From positions 1-15,783 of the forward strand of contig CABSXY010000018.1 in assembly GCA_902481695.1 (NCBI GenBank): a stretch of DNA of 15,783 nt, read 5' to 3'. Each line of letters opens with the position of its first letter. Positions within the stretch are counted from its first letter, which is position 1. Below the pieces are notes generated by a model, which was not told the DNA's origin, did no database searches, and was given only the letters and a program-made list of their open reading frames with translations. Shown here in pieces: positions 1 through 6,607 of this stretch. The translations under genes and the position numbers were made by a program. The DNA comes from an uncultured Haemophilus sp. Its GTDB lineage: Bacteria; Pseudomonadota; Gammaproteobacteria; Enterobacterales; Pasteurellaceae.

Positions 1-1604
1 GTGAAAAATACAATTTAAGTTCAGCTCGTATTGTTGGTAACCTAGGTGGTATGGCTAATGAGTTACAACCATTATTGCGCGATCTTCACTTAAACGAAAC
101 ATTCAGACGTTCAGATGTGCAATACGTAGAAAGCTTAATTAAAGATAAATTAGGTGAACGTGGTTACGGTAGTGCAACGGTTAATACTGTACCAACTTTT
201 GATGATGCGAATAAAACATTAGCATTAACCTTTGTGGTTGATGCAGGACGTCGTTTATCTGTACGTCAAGTTCGCTTTGAAGGTAATACCGTTTCTGCAG
301 ATAGTACATTGCGTCAAGAAATGCGTCAGCAAGAAGGTACGTGGTATAACTCTCAATTAGTTGAGCTAGGTAAAGTACGTTTAGATAGAACAGGTTTCTT
401 TGAGAGCGTAGAAAATCGTGTTGAACCAATCCAAGGTTCTAATGATGAAGTCGATGTCGTATATAAAGTAAGAGAACGTAATACTGGTAGCATTAACTTT
501 GGTATTGGTTACGGTACAGAAAGTGGTATCAGCTATCAAGCAAGTGTGAAACAAGACAACTTCTTGGGAACAGGTGCGGCGGTAAGTTTAGCGGGTACAC
601 GTAATGACTACGGTACAAGTGTAAACTTAGGTTATACAGAACCATACTTTACAAAAGATGGCGTAAGTTTAGGTGGAAACGTATTCTATGAAACTTACGA
701 TAACTCGAAAAGTGATACTTCATCAACCTATAAACGTACCACTTATGGCGGTAACATGACATTAGGATTCCCAGTTAATGAGAATAACTCATATTACGTG
801 GGATTAGGTTATACTTATAATAAAATCAGTAACTTCGCGTATGAATACAACCGTGATTTATACATGAAGTCAATGAATTTGACTGGAAACTCAATCAAAA
901 CTAATGATTTTGATTTCTCATTTGGTTGGAACTACAACAGCCTAAATCGTGGCTATTTCCCAACTAAAGGGGTAAAAGCAAATCTAGGTGGTCGTGTAAC
1001 CATTCCAGGATCTGACAATAAATATTATAAATTAAGTGCTGATCTTCAAGGTTTCTACCCATTAGATCGTGATCATCGCTGGGTGTTATCAGGAAAAGCA
1101 ACTGCTTCTTATGCAAATGGCTTAGGTGGTAAACGTGTACCGTTCTATCAACTTTATACGGCGGGTGGTATCGGTTCATTACGTGGTTTTGCTTATGGTG
1201 CAGTAGGTCCTAATGCGATTTATCAAGACAAATATGGTCAATGGTATCAAAGCACTGATGTCGTTGGTGGTAATGCGATGGCTACAGCAAGTGTGGAACT
1301 TATTGTTCCAACTCCATTTGTTGGAGATAAAAGCCAAAATAGTGTAAGAACCTCACTTTTCGTTGATGCAGCGAGCGTTTGGAATACAAAATGGAAATCA
1401 GATAAAGAAGGCTTAAAATCATCTCCGATTTATGCAACATTACCTGATTACAGCAAAGCAGGTCGAATCCGTGCTTCAACTGGTATTGCTTTCCAATGGC
1501 AATCACCAATCGGACCATTGGTATTCTCTTACGCGAAACCAATCAAAAAATATGAAAATGATGATGTAGAACAATTCCAATTTAGTATTGGTGGTTCTTT
1601 CTAA
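1..1604 (+). CDS. bamA: BamA outer-membrane assembly factor, 5' part missing
   Basis: BamA is the central barrel of the BAM complex, which folds and inserts beta-barrel proteins into the outer membrane. The frame is open to the window edge (first full codon at base 3), so the signal peptide and first POTRA domains lie outside; about 534 of roughly 790-800 residues are present. The visible part begins in POTRA4, continues through POTRA5 (from about base 265, VRQVRFEGNTVSADS, to about 470) and then the 16-strand barrel. The conserved loop-6 motif appears as SLRGF (bases 1176-1190), and the protein ends in the beta-signal FQFSIGGSF with the required terminal Phe. It closely resembles the H. influenzae D15 antigen as I remember it. 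The next gene, skp, encodes a periplasmic chaperone that delivers clients to BAM. An internal ATG at 51 is not the real start because coding continues upstream of it. Confidence 0.97.
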   Translation, partial: EKYNLSSARIVGNLGGMANELQPLLRDLHLNETFRRSDVQYVESLIKDKLGERGYGSATVNTVPTFDDANKTLALTFVVDAGRRLSVRQVRFEGNTVSADSTLRQEMRQQEGTWYNSQLVELGKVRLDRTGFFESVENRVEPIQGSNDEVDVVYKVRERNTGSINFGIGYGTESGISYQASVKQDNFLGTGAAVSLAGTRNDYGTSVNLGYTEPYFTKDGVSLGGNVFYETYDNSKSDTSSTYKRTTYGGNMTLGFPVNENNSYYVGLGYTYNKISNFAYEYNRDLYMKSMNLTGNSIKTNDFDFSFGWNYNSLNRGYFPTKGVKANLGGRVTIPGSDNKYYKLSADLQGFYPLDRDHRWVLSGKATASYANGLGGKRVPFYQLYTAGGIGSLRGFAYGAVGPNAIYQDKYGQWYQSTDVVGGNAMATASVELIVPTPFVGDKSQNSVRTSLFVDAASVWNTKWKSDKEGLKSSPIYATLPDYSKAGRIRASTGIAFQWQSPIGPLVFSYAKPIKKYENDDVEQFQFSIGGSF

Positions 1605-1610
1605 TAAATT

Positions 1611-1638
1611 GAACTTTTATATTCTATTTAAGTCAAAA
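1611..1638 (+). promoter_or_regulatory. candidate sigma-E promoter for skp
   Basis: GAACTT (1611-1616) matches the sigma-E -35 core, and TCAAA (1633-1637) matches four of five bases of the -10 form TCTAA, with a 16-nt spacer, the usual distance. The skp region belongs to the sigma-E envelope-stress regulon in E. coli. The start of transcription would fall near 1642, just ahead of a perfect hairpin. The leading G of the consensus GGAACTT is absent and the DNA is AT-rich, so chance is possible. Confidence 0.4.
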
Positions 1639-1644
1639 TCTTTG

Positions 1645-1674
1645 TTCTGTGTCAGTGAGTTAGCTGACACAGAA
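1645..1674 (+). other. perfect 11-bp stem-loop between bamA and skp
   Basis: TTCTGTGTCAG (1645-1655) pairs exactly with CTGACACAGAA (1664-1674) across an 8-nt loop. No T-tract follows (AAATTTAC), so it is not a standard intrinsic terminator. It could stabilise the 5' end of a skp transcript starting near 1642, or protect the 3' end of bamA mRNA after processing. Confidence 0.65.
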
Positions 1675-1707
1675 AAATTTACTAAACTAATTTAAGGAAA
1701 TTCAAAT

Positions 1708-2316
1708 ATGAAAAACGTAGTAAAAGTTACCGCACTTTCTTTAGGTCTTGCACTTGCATCAGGTTTTGCTGCTGCAGATGAAAATATCGCATTCATCAAC
1801 GCGGGTTACTTATTCCAAAATCACCCAGATCGCCAAGCTGTAGCTGATAAATTAGATGCTGAATTTAAACCAATGGCAGATAAACTTGCTGCAAGCAAAA
1901 AAGAAATTGATGATAAAATTGTAGCATCTCGTAAAAAAGTAGAAGCAAAAATTGCTGCTTTACAAAAAGATGCACCTCGTTTACGTCAAGCTGAAATTCA
2001 AAAACGCCAAGACGAAATCACTAAATTTGGTTCAGATGAAGAAGCAGCATTAAATAAATTAATGGAAGAGCAAGATAAAAAAGTGGCAGAGTTCCAAGAG
2101 TTAAACGAAAAACGTCAAACTGAAGAGCGTGGTAAATTATTAGAAAGCATTCAAGTTGCAACGAATAACTTGGCAAAAGCAAAAGGTTATACTTATGTTT
2201 TAGATGCTAACTCTGTCGTATTTGCAGTAGATGGTAAAGATATTACTGAAGAAGTATTAAAATCTATTCCAGCAACTGAAAAAGCAGCTCCAGCAAAAAC
2301 TGAAGAGAAAAAATAA
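1708..2316 (+). CDS. skp: Periplasmic chaperone Skp (OmpH)
   Basis: Skp is a trimeric periplasmic chaperone that holds unfolded outer-membrane proteins after secretion and hands them to BamA. The 202-residue product starts with a Sec signal peptide (MKNVVKVTALSLGLALASG, likely cleaved after Ala23 in AAA|DEN), followed by the family's first strand (NIAFINAGYLF). A long charged, heptad-like helical region at about 50-150 would form the tentacle arms, and the returning body segment is EERGKLLESIQ...YVLDANSVVF. At 202 residues it is longer than E. coli Skp (161): the tentacle region is extended and there is an Ala/Lys/Glu-rich tail (about 190-202). A Shine-Dalgarno AAGGA sits upstream of the ATG. 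A perfect uptake signal lies inside the signal-peptide codons. lpxD follows after only 12 nt, so the two are surely cotranscribed. Confidence 0.96.
   Translation: MKNVVKVTALSLGLALASGFAAADENIAFINAGYLFQNHPDRQAVADKLDAEFKPMADKLAASKKEIDDKIVASRKKVEAKIAALQKDAPRLRQAEIQKRQDEITKFGSDEEAALNKLMEEQDKKVAEFQELNEKRQTEERGKLLESIQVATNNLAKAKGYTYVLDANSVVFAVDGKDITEEVLKSIPATEKAAPAKTEEKK
1729..1737 (-). repeat. uptake signal sequence (USS)
   Basis: ACCGCACTT on the plus strand, a perfect AAGTGCGGT on the minus strand. It lies within the skp signal-peptide codons and encodes the T-A-L part of KVTALS. Confidence 0.9.
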
Positions 2317-2328
2317 TAGGTTCTCATA

Positions 2329-3354
2329 ATGCAAAAATCCTATTCTTTACAGGAATTAGCAGCAAAAGTCGGCGGTACCCCTCGCGGTAACGCCGACGTT
2401 GTCGTTAATAATATTGCCGCATTGTCAAAAGCAGAACCTAACCAGCTTACGTTTATTTCTAATGCAAAATTCCGTCCTTTATTAGCGGAATCTAAAGCAG
2501 GTATTCTTGTCGTGTCAGAAGCGGATGTGGAATTTTGCTCACCTGAAAGTAATTTACTTATCGTTAAAGATCCTTATGTTGCTTATGCAGTATTAGCTCA
2601 ATATATGGATACTACCCCGAAAGCGGCTCAAAATATCCACCCAAGTGCGGTTATTTCTGAAAAAGCTTCAATTGGTGAAAATGTATCAATTGGTGCAAAT
2701 GCCGTTATTGAAGAAGGTGTTGTATTAGGCGATAACGTGATTATTGGCGCAGGTTGTTTTGTAGGTAAATTCACAAAAATTGGCGCGGGTACACAGCTTT
2801 GGGCAAACGTAAGCGTTTATCATGAAGTAGAAATTGGACAAAATTGCTTAATTCAATCAGGCGCTGTCATTGGTAGTGATGGCTTTGGCTATGCGAATGA
2901 TCGTGGTCGCTGGGTGAAAATTCCACAAGTAGGACAAGTGATTATTGGTAATAATGTCGAAATCGGTGCTTGTACCTGTATTGACCGTGGTGCCTTAGAT
3001 GCGACAGTCATTGAAGATAACGTCATTATTGATAACCTTTGTCAAATTGCGCATAACGTTCATATCGGCACGGGTACAGCAGTCGCTGGCGGTGTCATTA
3101 TGGCGGGTAGTCTAAAAGTGGGTCGTTATTGTTTAATTGGCGGAGCAAGTGTGATTAATGGTCACATGGAAATCTGCGATAAAGTCACAGTGACTGGCAT
3201 GGGGATGGTAATGCGTCCAATTACTGAACCAGGCGTTTACTCATCGGGTATCCCATTACAAACCAATAAAGAGTGGCGAAAAACAGCCGCACTTACTTTG
3301 GGGATTGATGGTATGAATAAACGACTGAAAGCCCTTGAGAAAAAACTTGGCTAA
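2329..3354 (+). CDS. lpxD: UDP-3-O-(3-hydroxyacyl)glucosamine N-acyltransferase LpxD
   Basis: LpxD performs the third committed step of lipid A synthesis, adding a 3-hydroxyacyl chain from ACP to the 2-amino group of UDP-3-O-acylglucosamine in the cytoplasm. Its 341 residues equal the E. coli length. The N-terminal uridine-binding domain is about 1-100 (YSLQELAAKVGGTP). The left-handed beta-helix of hexapeptide repeats (such as IGENVSIGANAVI) spans about 103-300, and the C-terminal helix region ends in MNKRLKALEKKLG. His242 in CQIAHNVHIG corresponds to the catalytic His239 of E. coli. The region GHMEICDKVTVTGMGMVMRP is also conserved. The ATG at 2329 lies 12 nt after the skp stop with only a weak upstream AGG, suggesting translation depends partly on ribosomes leaving skp. 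A terminator-like hairpin follows the stop. Confidence 0.97.
   Translation: MQKSYSLQELAAKVGGTPRGNADVVVNNIAALSKAEPNQLTFISNAKFRPLLAESKAGILVVSEADVEFCSPESNLLIVKDPYVAYAVLAQYMDTTPKAAQNIHPSAVISEKASIGENVSIGANAVIEEGVVLGDNVIIGAGCFVGKFTKIGAGTQLWANVSVYHEVEIGQNCLIQSGAVIGSDGFGYANDRGRWVKIPQVGQVIIGNNVEIGACTCIDRGALDATVIEDNVIIDNLCQIAHNVHIGTGTAVAGGVIMAGSLKVGRYCLIGGASVINGHMEICDKVTVTGMGMVMRPITEPGVYSSGIPLQTNKEWRKTAALTLGIDGMNKRLKALEKKLG
2643..2651 (+). repeat. uptake signal sequence (USS)
   Basis: Perfect AAGTGCGGT inside lpxD, encoding part of the segment HPSAVISEK near the start of the beta-helix. Confidence 0.9.
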
Positions 3355-3360
3355 GATTTT

Positions 3361-3391
3361 TAAAACGTACCCTAGGGTGCGTTTTATTTTT
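3361..3391 (+). terminator. intrinsic terminator after lpxD
   Basis: AAAACGTACC (3362-3371) pairs with GGTGCGTTTT (3376-3385), with one U-G wobble and a CTAG loop, and TTTTT follows at 3387-3391. It begins just after the lpxD stop and would separate skp-lpxD from fabZ, at least in part. The stem is only moderately GC-rich, so read-through is likely. Confidence 0.7.
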
Positions 3392-3411
3392 ATACAGAAA
3401 TATCGTATAAT
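3383..3411 (+). promoter_or_regulatory. candidate sigma-70 promoter for fabZ
   Basis: A perfect TATAAT at 3406-3411 follows the lpxD terminator. The -35 position, 17 nt upstream, reads TTTATT and is a poor match. The predicted start near 3418 gives a leader of about 33 nt before the fabZ GTG. The strong -10 and its placement after a terminator support it; the weak -35 and AT-rich context reduce confidence. Confidence 0.4.
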
Positions 3412-3450
3412 TCCAATGTTTTATTATTATTTATTTTAAAGGTATTAGAC

Positions 3451-3900
3451 GTGTCAGAGAATCAAGTAAGTAAAGTAATTGAAGCAAAAGAAATTATGAC
3501 CTTATTGCCACATCGTTATCCATTTTTATTAGTGGATCGTGTGTTAGACTACAAAGAAGGTGAATGGTTAAAAGCAATTAAAAATATTAGCGTAAACGAA
3601 CCTTGTTTTACCGGTCATTTCCCTGGAGAGCCAATTTTACCAGGTGTATTAATTCTTGAAGCTTTGGCCCAATCAATGGGGATCCTTGCATTTAAAACCC
3701 ATGAATTAAAAGGTGGCGAATTATTCTATTTCGCAGGTATTGATGAAGCGCGTTTCAAACGCCCAGTATTACCTGGAGATCAAATGGAATTGAACGTTCA
3801 AGTGATTAAAGAACGTCGTGGTATTACAGCATTCACGGGTATTGCAACTGTAAACGGTGAAGTAGCTTGTGAAGCCAAATTAATGTGTGCTCGTCGATAA
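3451..3900 (+). CDS. fabZ: 3-hydroxyacyl-ACP dehydratase FabZ
   Basis: FabZ is a hot-dog-fold dehydratase of type II fatty acid synthesis that converts (3R)-hydroxyacyl-ACP to trans-2-enoyl-ACP. It draws on the same hydroxymyristoyl-ACP pool that LpxA and LpxD use for lipid A, so its position beside lpxA is functionally telling. The 149-residue product has LLPHRYPFLLVDRV near the N-terminus, the active-site His56 in GHFPGEP and the catalytic Glu70 in GVLILEALAQ, equivalent to His54 and Glu68 of E. coli. FAGIDEARFKRPVLPGD is typical of the family. The start is GTG at 3451, with a TAAAGG Shine-Dalgarno about 8 nt upstream; the next in-frame ATG would remove part of the conserved N-terminus. lpxA begins 23 nt downstream. 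Confidence 0.97.
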   Translation: MSENQVSKVIEAKEIMTLLPHRYPFLLVDRVLDYKEGEWLKAIKNISVNEPCFTGHFPGEPILPGVLILEALAQSMGILAFKTHELKGGELFYFAGIDEARFKRPVLPGDQMELNVQVIKERRGITAFTGIATVNGEVACEAKLMCARR

Positions 3901-3923
3901 TTAAAGAAAATTAAGGGGTAAGT

Positions 3924-4712
3924 ATGATCCACCCAAGTGCAAAAATTCACCCGACCGCGCTTGTTGCTGATGGCGCAGTTATTGGCGAAGACGTTGTTAT
4001 CGGTCCTTTCTGTATTATTGAAGGGAGCGTTGAGATTAAAGCACGTACTGTTTTAAACTCTCACATTGTCGTGAAAGGCGATACCGTGATTGGTGAAGAT
4101 AACCAGATTTATCAATTCGCCAGTATTGGTGAAGTCAACCAAGATTTAAAATATAAGGGCGAAGCAACGAAAACCGTTATTGGTAACGGCAACCTTATTC
4201 GTGAACATGTGACAATTCACCGCGGTACTATCCAAGGTGGTGGTGTAACACGTATTGGTAACAACAACTTATTGATGATCAATGTCCATGTTGCTCACGA
4301 TTGCCAAATTAAAAATAACTGTATTTTGGCAAACAATGCAACCCTTGCAGGTCACGTTGAATTAGATGATTTTGTTATTGTAGGTGGTATGTCTGCGATC
4401 CATCAATTTGTGATCGTCGGTGCGCACGTAATGTTAGGTGGTGGCTCTATGGTTAGCCAAGATGTGCCGCCTTATGTGATGGCACAAGGTAACCATGCGC
4501 AACCTTTCGGTGTCAACCTTGAAGGATTAAAACGTCGTGGTTTTGATAAACCAACCATGCATGCTATCCGTAATGTTTATAAAATGATTTACCGCAGTGG
4601 TAAAACCCTTGAAGAAGTATTGCCAGAAATTGAACAAATTGCACAAACTGAATCTGCAATTAGTTTCTTTGTGGAGTTCTTCAAACGTTCTACTCGTGGC
4701 ATTATTCGTTAA
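3924..4712 (+). CDS. lpxA: UDP-N-acetylglucosamine O-acyltransferase LpxA
   Basis: LpxA catalyses the first step of lipid A synthesis, the reversible transfer of 3-hydroxyacyl from ACP to the 3-OH of UDP-GlcNAc. The 262 residues match E. coli exactly in length. The N-terminal beta-helix of hexapeptide repeats (for example IGEDVVIGPFCII) runs to about 190, followed by the helical C-terminal domain ending in STRGIIR. The catalytic base is His125 in VHVAHDC. Gly173, which lines the acyl-chain ruler in E. coli LpxA, is kept (VMLGGGSMV), which predicts a C14 hydroxyacyl donor; the following Cys of E. coli is Gly here. A strong Shine-Dalgarno, AAGGGG, precedes the ATG. Two hairpins lie downstream in the lpxA-lpxB gap, and the second has a T-tract. 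Confidence 0.97.
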   Translation: MIHPSAKIHPTALVADGAVIGEDVVIGPFCIIEGSVEIKARTVLNSHIVVKGDTVIGEDNQIYQFASIGEVNQDLKYKGEATKTVIGNGNLIREHVTIHRGTIQGGGVTRIGNNNLLMINVHVAHDCQIKNNCILANNATLAGHVELDDFVIVGGMSAIHQFVIVGAHVMLGGGSMVSQDVPPYVMAQGNHAQPFGVNLEGLKRRGFDKPTMHAIRNVYKMIYRSGKTLEEVLPEIEQIAQTESAISFFVEFFKRSTRGIIR

Positions 4713-4722
4713 TTAACGTTTC

Positions 4723-4741
4723 TTTTCTCGTTAAGAGAAAA
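4723..4741 (+). other. small AT-rich stem-loop after lpxA
   Basis: TTTTCTC (4723-4729) pairs with GAGAAAA (4735-4741) around a GTTAA loop, just downstream of the lpxA stop. No T-tract follows, so it is unlikely to terminate alone; it may act as a 3' end stabiliser ahead of the stronger hairpin downstream. Confidence 0.4.
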
Positions 4742-4757
4742 TGATGAATAACAAAGA

Positions 4758-4795
4758 GACCGCACTATGATTTGTTCAAAGTGCGGTCGTTTTTT
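4758..4795 (+). terminator. inverted-USS terminator in the lpxB leader
   Basis: GACCGCACT (4758-4766) pairs perfectly with AGTGCGGTC (4780-4788) across a 13-nt loop, followed by G and six T (4790-4795). The arms are an inverted pair of uptake signals: 4779-4787 is a perfect AAGTGCGGT and 4759-4767 matches eight of nine bases in reverse. Inverted uptake signals acting as terminators are well known in Haemophilus. This one ends where the lpxB Shine-Dalgarno begins. Confidence 0.75.
4779..4787 (+). repeat. uptake signal sequence (USS)
   Basis: Perfect AAGTGCGGT forming the right arm of the hairpin before lpxB. Confidence 0.9.
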
Positions 4796-4807
4796 AGGAT
4801 AAATTTA

Positions 4808-5977
4808 ATGATTAAAGAAAATCCGACTATTGCGATTATTGCCGGCGAGGTCTCTGGCGATATTCTTGGTGCAGGTCTCATTCAAGCGCTTAAACGCCAC
4901 TATCCGCAAGCTAAATTCGTCGGGATTGGTGGCGAGCGAATGATTGCTCAAGGCTTTGAAAGCTTTTTTGATATGGAAGAGCTCTCTGTTATGGGGCTAG
5001 TAGAAGTTCTCAAACATTTGCCGCGATTGCTAAAAATTCGTCGCAGTATCATCGACCAACTCTCTGATATTAAACCTGATGTATTTATCGGTATTGATGC
5101 ACCGGATTTCAATCTTACGGTTGAACTGAAATTAAAAGAAAAAGGGATTAAGACCATTCATTACGTGAGTCCATCTGTCTGGGCTTGGCGTCAAAATCGT
5201 ATTTATAAAATTGCCAAAGCGACCCATCAAGTATTAGCCTTTCTTCCTTTTGAAAAAGCCTTTTATGATCGTTTTAATGTGCCTTGCCGTTTTATTGGCC
5301 ATACCATGGCAGATGCGATTCCATTAAAACCAAATAGAACGGAAGCTTGCCAGATCTTAGGTATTGATGAAAAAGGACGTTATCTTGCCATTTTAGTGGG
5401 GAGTCGGGGTAGCGAAGTTGGGTTTCTGACAGAGCCATTTCTAAAAACCGCTTTATTATTAAAAGAAAAATATCCAGACTTGCAGTTTTTAGTCCCTTTG
5501 GTGAATGAAAAACGTCGCCAGCAATTTGAGGAAATAAAGGCTCAGATTGCACCTGATCTTGATATGCATCTCATTGATGGTAAAGCACGCCAAGTGATGA
5601 TCGCTGCTGAGGCCACTTTACTTGCTTCAGGTACTGCTGCACTTGAAGCGATGTTATGTAAATCACCAATGGTGGTGGGCTATCGAATGAAACCGTTCAC
5701 GTATTTCTTGGCAAAACGATTAGTCAAAACAAAATATATTTCATTACCTAATTTATTAGCAGATGAAATGCTGGTGCCAGAAATGATTCAAGAAGATTGC
5801 GAACCGCAAAAATTAGCAGAACAACTTTCTCAGTATTTGGGTGATGACGAAAGTGCGGTCAAATCTCGCAGTGTTTTAATTCAACGTTTTACTGAATTAC
5901 ATAAATTAATTCAATGTGATGCGGACAGCCAAGCCGCACAAGCTGTGATTGATTTATTGGAGCAAAAACATGACTGA
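4808..5977 (+). CDS. lpxB: Lipid-A-disaccharide synthase LpxB
   Basis: LpxB (GT19 family) is a peripheral inner-membrane glycosyltransferase that joins UDP-2,3-diacylglucosamine to lipid X to form the tetraacyl disaccharide. I place the start at ATG 4808 (389 residues; E. coli has 382). AGGAT lies 7 nt upstream, and a longer reading from TTG 4772 would be translated through the terminator hairpin. With this start, Glu14 (GEVSGD), Asp97 (IGIDAPDF) and Arg200 (GSRGSEV) sit one residue off E. coli Glu15, Asp98 and Arg201, the residues linked to catalysis. Other landmarks are YVSPSVWAWR, FIGHTMADA, LASGTAALEAML and VVGYRMKPFTY. One oddity is VGSRG at 197-201, where the family usually has PGSRG. 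The stop overlaps the start of rnhB by 8 nt, implying translational coupling. Confidence 0.96.
   Translation: MIKENPTIAIIAGEVSGDILGAGLIQALKRHYPQAKFVGIGGERMIAQGFESFFDMEELSVMGLVEVLKHLPRLLKIRRSIIDQLSDIKPDVFIGIDAPDFNLTVELKLKEKGIKTIHYVSPSVWAWRQNRIYKIAKATHQVLAFLPFEKAFYDRFNVPCRFIGHTMADAIPLKPNRTEACQILGIDEKGRYLAILVGSRGSEVGFLTEPFLKTALLLKEKYPDLQFLVPLVNEKRRQQFEEIKAQIAPDLDMHLIDGKARQVMIAAEATLLASGTAALEAMLCKSPMVVGYRMKPFTYFLAKRLVKTKYISLPNLLADEMLVPEMIQEDCEPQKLAEQLSQYLGDDESAVKSRSVLIQRFTELHKLIQCDADSQAAQAVIDLLEQKHD
5851..5859 (+). repeat. uptake signal sequence (USS)
   Basis: Perfect AAGTGCGGT followed by CAAAT, near the 3' end of lpxB, encoding part of ESAVKS. Confidence 0.9.
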
Positions 5978-6572
5978 TTTTGTTTATCCTGAAGGTTATC
6001 AATTAGTTGCTGGGGTGGATGAAGTTGGACGGGGCCCTTTAGTGGGGGCAGTTGTCACGGCTGCGGTGATCTTAGATCCGAATAAGCCGATTGCTGGTTT
6101 GGCGGATTCTAAAAAACTCAGTGAGAAAAAACGTCTTGCACTCGCAGCAGAAATTAAAGAGAAAGCCTTAGCTTGGGCAATGGGACGAGCTGAGCCAGCT
6201 GAGATTGATGAATTAAATATTCTTCATGCCTCGATGTTAGCCATGGATCGAGCAGTAAAAGCCTTAGAAATTCAACCGCACTTTGTGTTGGTGGATGGCA
6301 ATCGCATTCCGCCTAACCTTGGTTTACCAGCTCAAGCGGTAGTAAAAGGGGATTCACTTGTGGCGGAAATTAGTGCCGCCTCTATTTTGGCAAAAGTCGC
6401 ACGGGATCAGGAAATGGAAGAATTAAATAAAAAACACCCTGAATATGCTTTTGCTCAACATAAAGGGTATCCGACCAAATTACACTTAGAAAAATTAGCG
6501 GAACTGGGTCCTTTACCAGAGTATCGTCGTAGTTTTTCACCCGTGAAGAAAGCATTAGGCATAGAAGAATAG
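5970..6572 (+). CDS. rnhB: Ribonuclease HII
   Basis: RNase HII cleaves RNA in RNA-DNA hybrids and removes single ribonucleotides misincorporated in DNA. The 200-residue product (E. coli 198) starts at ATG 5970, overlapping the lpxB stop as ATGACTGA, with GGAG 7 nt upstream; a reading from TTG 5949 would add seven unrelated residues. The four acidic metal ligands are visible: Asp17 and Glu18 in AGVDEVGRGPLVG, Asp109 in LVDGNR, and Asp128 in KGDSLVAEISAASILAKVARD, which also carries the family's conserved segment. In E. coli rnhB also follows lpxB but is then followed by dnaE; here a transporter gene follows after 35 nt with no terminator visible. Confidence 0.96.
   Translation: MTDFVYPEGYQLVAGVDEVGRGPLVGAVVTAAVILDPNKPIAGLADSKKLSEKKRLALAAEIKEKALAWAMGRAEPAEIDELNILHASMLAMDRAVKALEIQPHFVLVDGNRIPPNLGLPAQAVVKGDSLVAEISAASILAKVARDQEMEELNKKHPEYAFAQHKGYPTKLHLEKLAELGPLPEYRRSFSPVKKALGIEE
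6275..6283 (-). repeat. uptake signal sequence (USS)
   Basis: ACCGCACTT on the plus strand inside rnhB, encoding part of QPHFVLV. Confidence 0.9.
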
Positions 6573-6607
6573 TTAGAGTGAAAGGTCGTAAGATTAAAGG
6601 ATAGAGT

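Noticed and set aside
181..429. Minus-strand reading frame opposite bamA
   Set aside because: Its codons are forced by the bamA sense strand, it lacks a recognisable domain, and it has no upstream signal. The same holds for the frames opposite lpxB, groEL, ygfB and pepP.
3286..3294. GCCGCACTT in lpxD as an uptake signal
   Set aside because: One mismatch at the end of the core; not counted as a perfect copy.
4772..4807. Longer lpxB start at TTG 4772
   Set aside because: It would put the USS hairpin and T-tract inside the coding region; the ATG at 4808 has a Shine-Dalgarno and keeps catalytic residue numbering one off E. coli.
5949..5969. Longer rnhB start at TTG 5949
   Set aside because: It adds seven unconserved residues; ATG 5970 has GGAG upstream and the typical overlap with the lpxB stop.
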